Source: Apostichopus japonicus (Eukaryota; Echinodermata; Holothuroidea; Aspidochirotida; Stichopodidae). Taken from it: 64,000 bases of DNA. The notes under the pieces were generated by a model. The model ran no database searches. It saw only the letters and a list, made by a program, of their open reading frames with translations, and was not told where the DNA came from. This document shows, in pieces, positions 63,893-64,000 of this stretch; within the stretch, counting starts at the first letter, position 1, and the number at the start of each line of letters is the position of its first letter. Location of the stretch: NCBI RefSeq assembly GCF_037975245.1, contig NC_092580.1, positions 5,244,501-5,308,500 of the forward strand, given 5' to 3'. The position numbers and the translations under genes were made by a program.

Positions 63893-64000
63893 AGTGGTGT
63901 GGCCAGGATTCTGCTAACGGAGGGTGGGGGGGGGGTTATCCCTCATGGGCCCAAAATTGGTGGAATCTAAAAAATGGCCTGAAATTTGGTGGGCCATAAA
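63893..64000. mobile_element. Possible left end of a transposable element, cut by the window edge
   Basis: The sequence CAGTGGTGTGGCCAGGATTC has the CAGTGG-type start seen at hAT-like termini and is followed by a G-run. The other end and any target duplication lie outside the window, so the class is unproven. Confidence 0.3.

Larger units (their letters stand above)
58764..64000 (+). other. Start of a long RAD54L2 intron, repeat-containing
   Basis: A GTAAGT donor follows coding exon 9. I searched the remainder for the next expected segment (in human it begins DVRLMRYRSHVL) and did not find it, so the intron is at least 5.2 kb. It holds the GTCCTCGG cluster, a palindrome-led dispersed repeat from 62859 and a probable element start at 63893. 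Other open frames are short and unrecognised. Confidence 0.65.

Noticed and set aside
1-64000. CRISPR array, operons, bacterial promoters or viral genes
   Set aside because: Genes are spliced, the repeats are direct or transposon-type without uniform spacers, and no viral protein motif was recognised.

Overview
The window is eukaryotic nuclear DNA: AT-rich, with small coding exons, GT-AG introns and many dispersed repeats. It holds three recognisable protein genes. MANF/CDNF lies on the minus strand (5405-9299, complete, 4 coding exons, 176 aa). HSPA14 lies on the plus strand (9775-24520, complete, 14 coding exons, 511 aa). RAD54L2/ARIP4 lies on the plus strand (47453-58763, 5' part only, 9 coding exons, 575 codons, continuing past the right edge). 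Gene content, the single MANF/CDNF gene and the repertoire of TTAA-type and hAT-type elements suggest a marine invertebrate, most likely a deuterostome such as an echinoderm. The species cannot be fixed from the sequence alone.

Layout: 1-5.2 kb has no recognisable gene. At 5.4-9.3 kb is MANF, whose last intron carries a hAT-like element with a perfect 8-bp target duplication. At 9.3-9.77 kb is a short divergent promoter region shared with HSPA14. HSPA14 occupies 9.8-24.5 kb. Its intron 4 holds a 3.2-kb TTAA-flanked element carrying a broken THAP-domain gene and, on the opposite strand, a broken gene resembling the intracellular C-terminal domain of P2X7. From 24.5 to 47.4 kb no coding exon is recognised. 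This stretch holds tandem duplications, a 1-kb satellite-like array split by a TTAA element, a second TTAA element and two adjacent hAT-like elements. RAD54L2 exons occupy 47.4-58.8 kb, and its next intron fills the rest of the window with repeats.

All exon joins were checked by hand for splice dinucleotides and reading phase, and each in-window coding sequence stays open across every join. MANF and HSPA14 both act in protein folding or proteostasis (ER lumen and cytosol/ribosome). RAD54L2 is a nuclear SNF2 ATPase.

From memory, human CDNF and HSPA14 are head-to-head neighbours on 10p13, while MANF and RAD54L2 are near neighbours on 3p21. Here a single MANF/CDNF gene sits between both partners' orthologues. 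This looks like the linkage that existed before the vertebrate whole-genome duplications.
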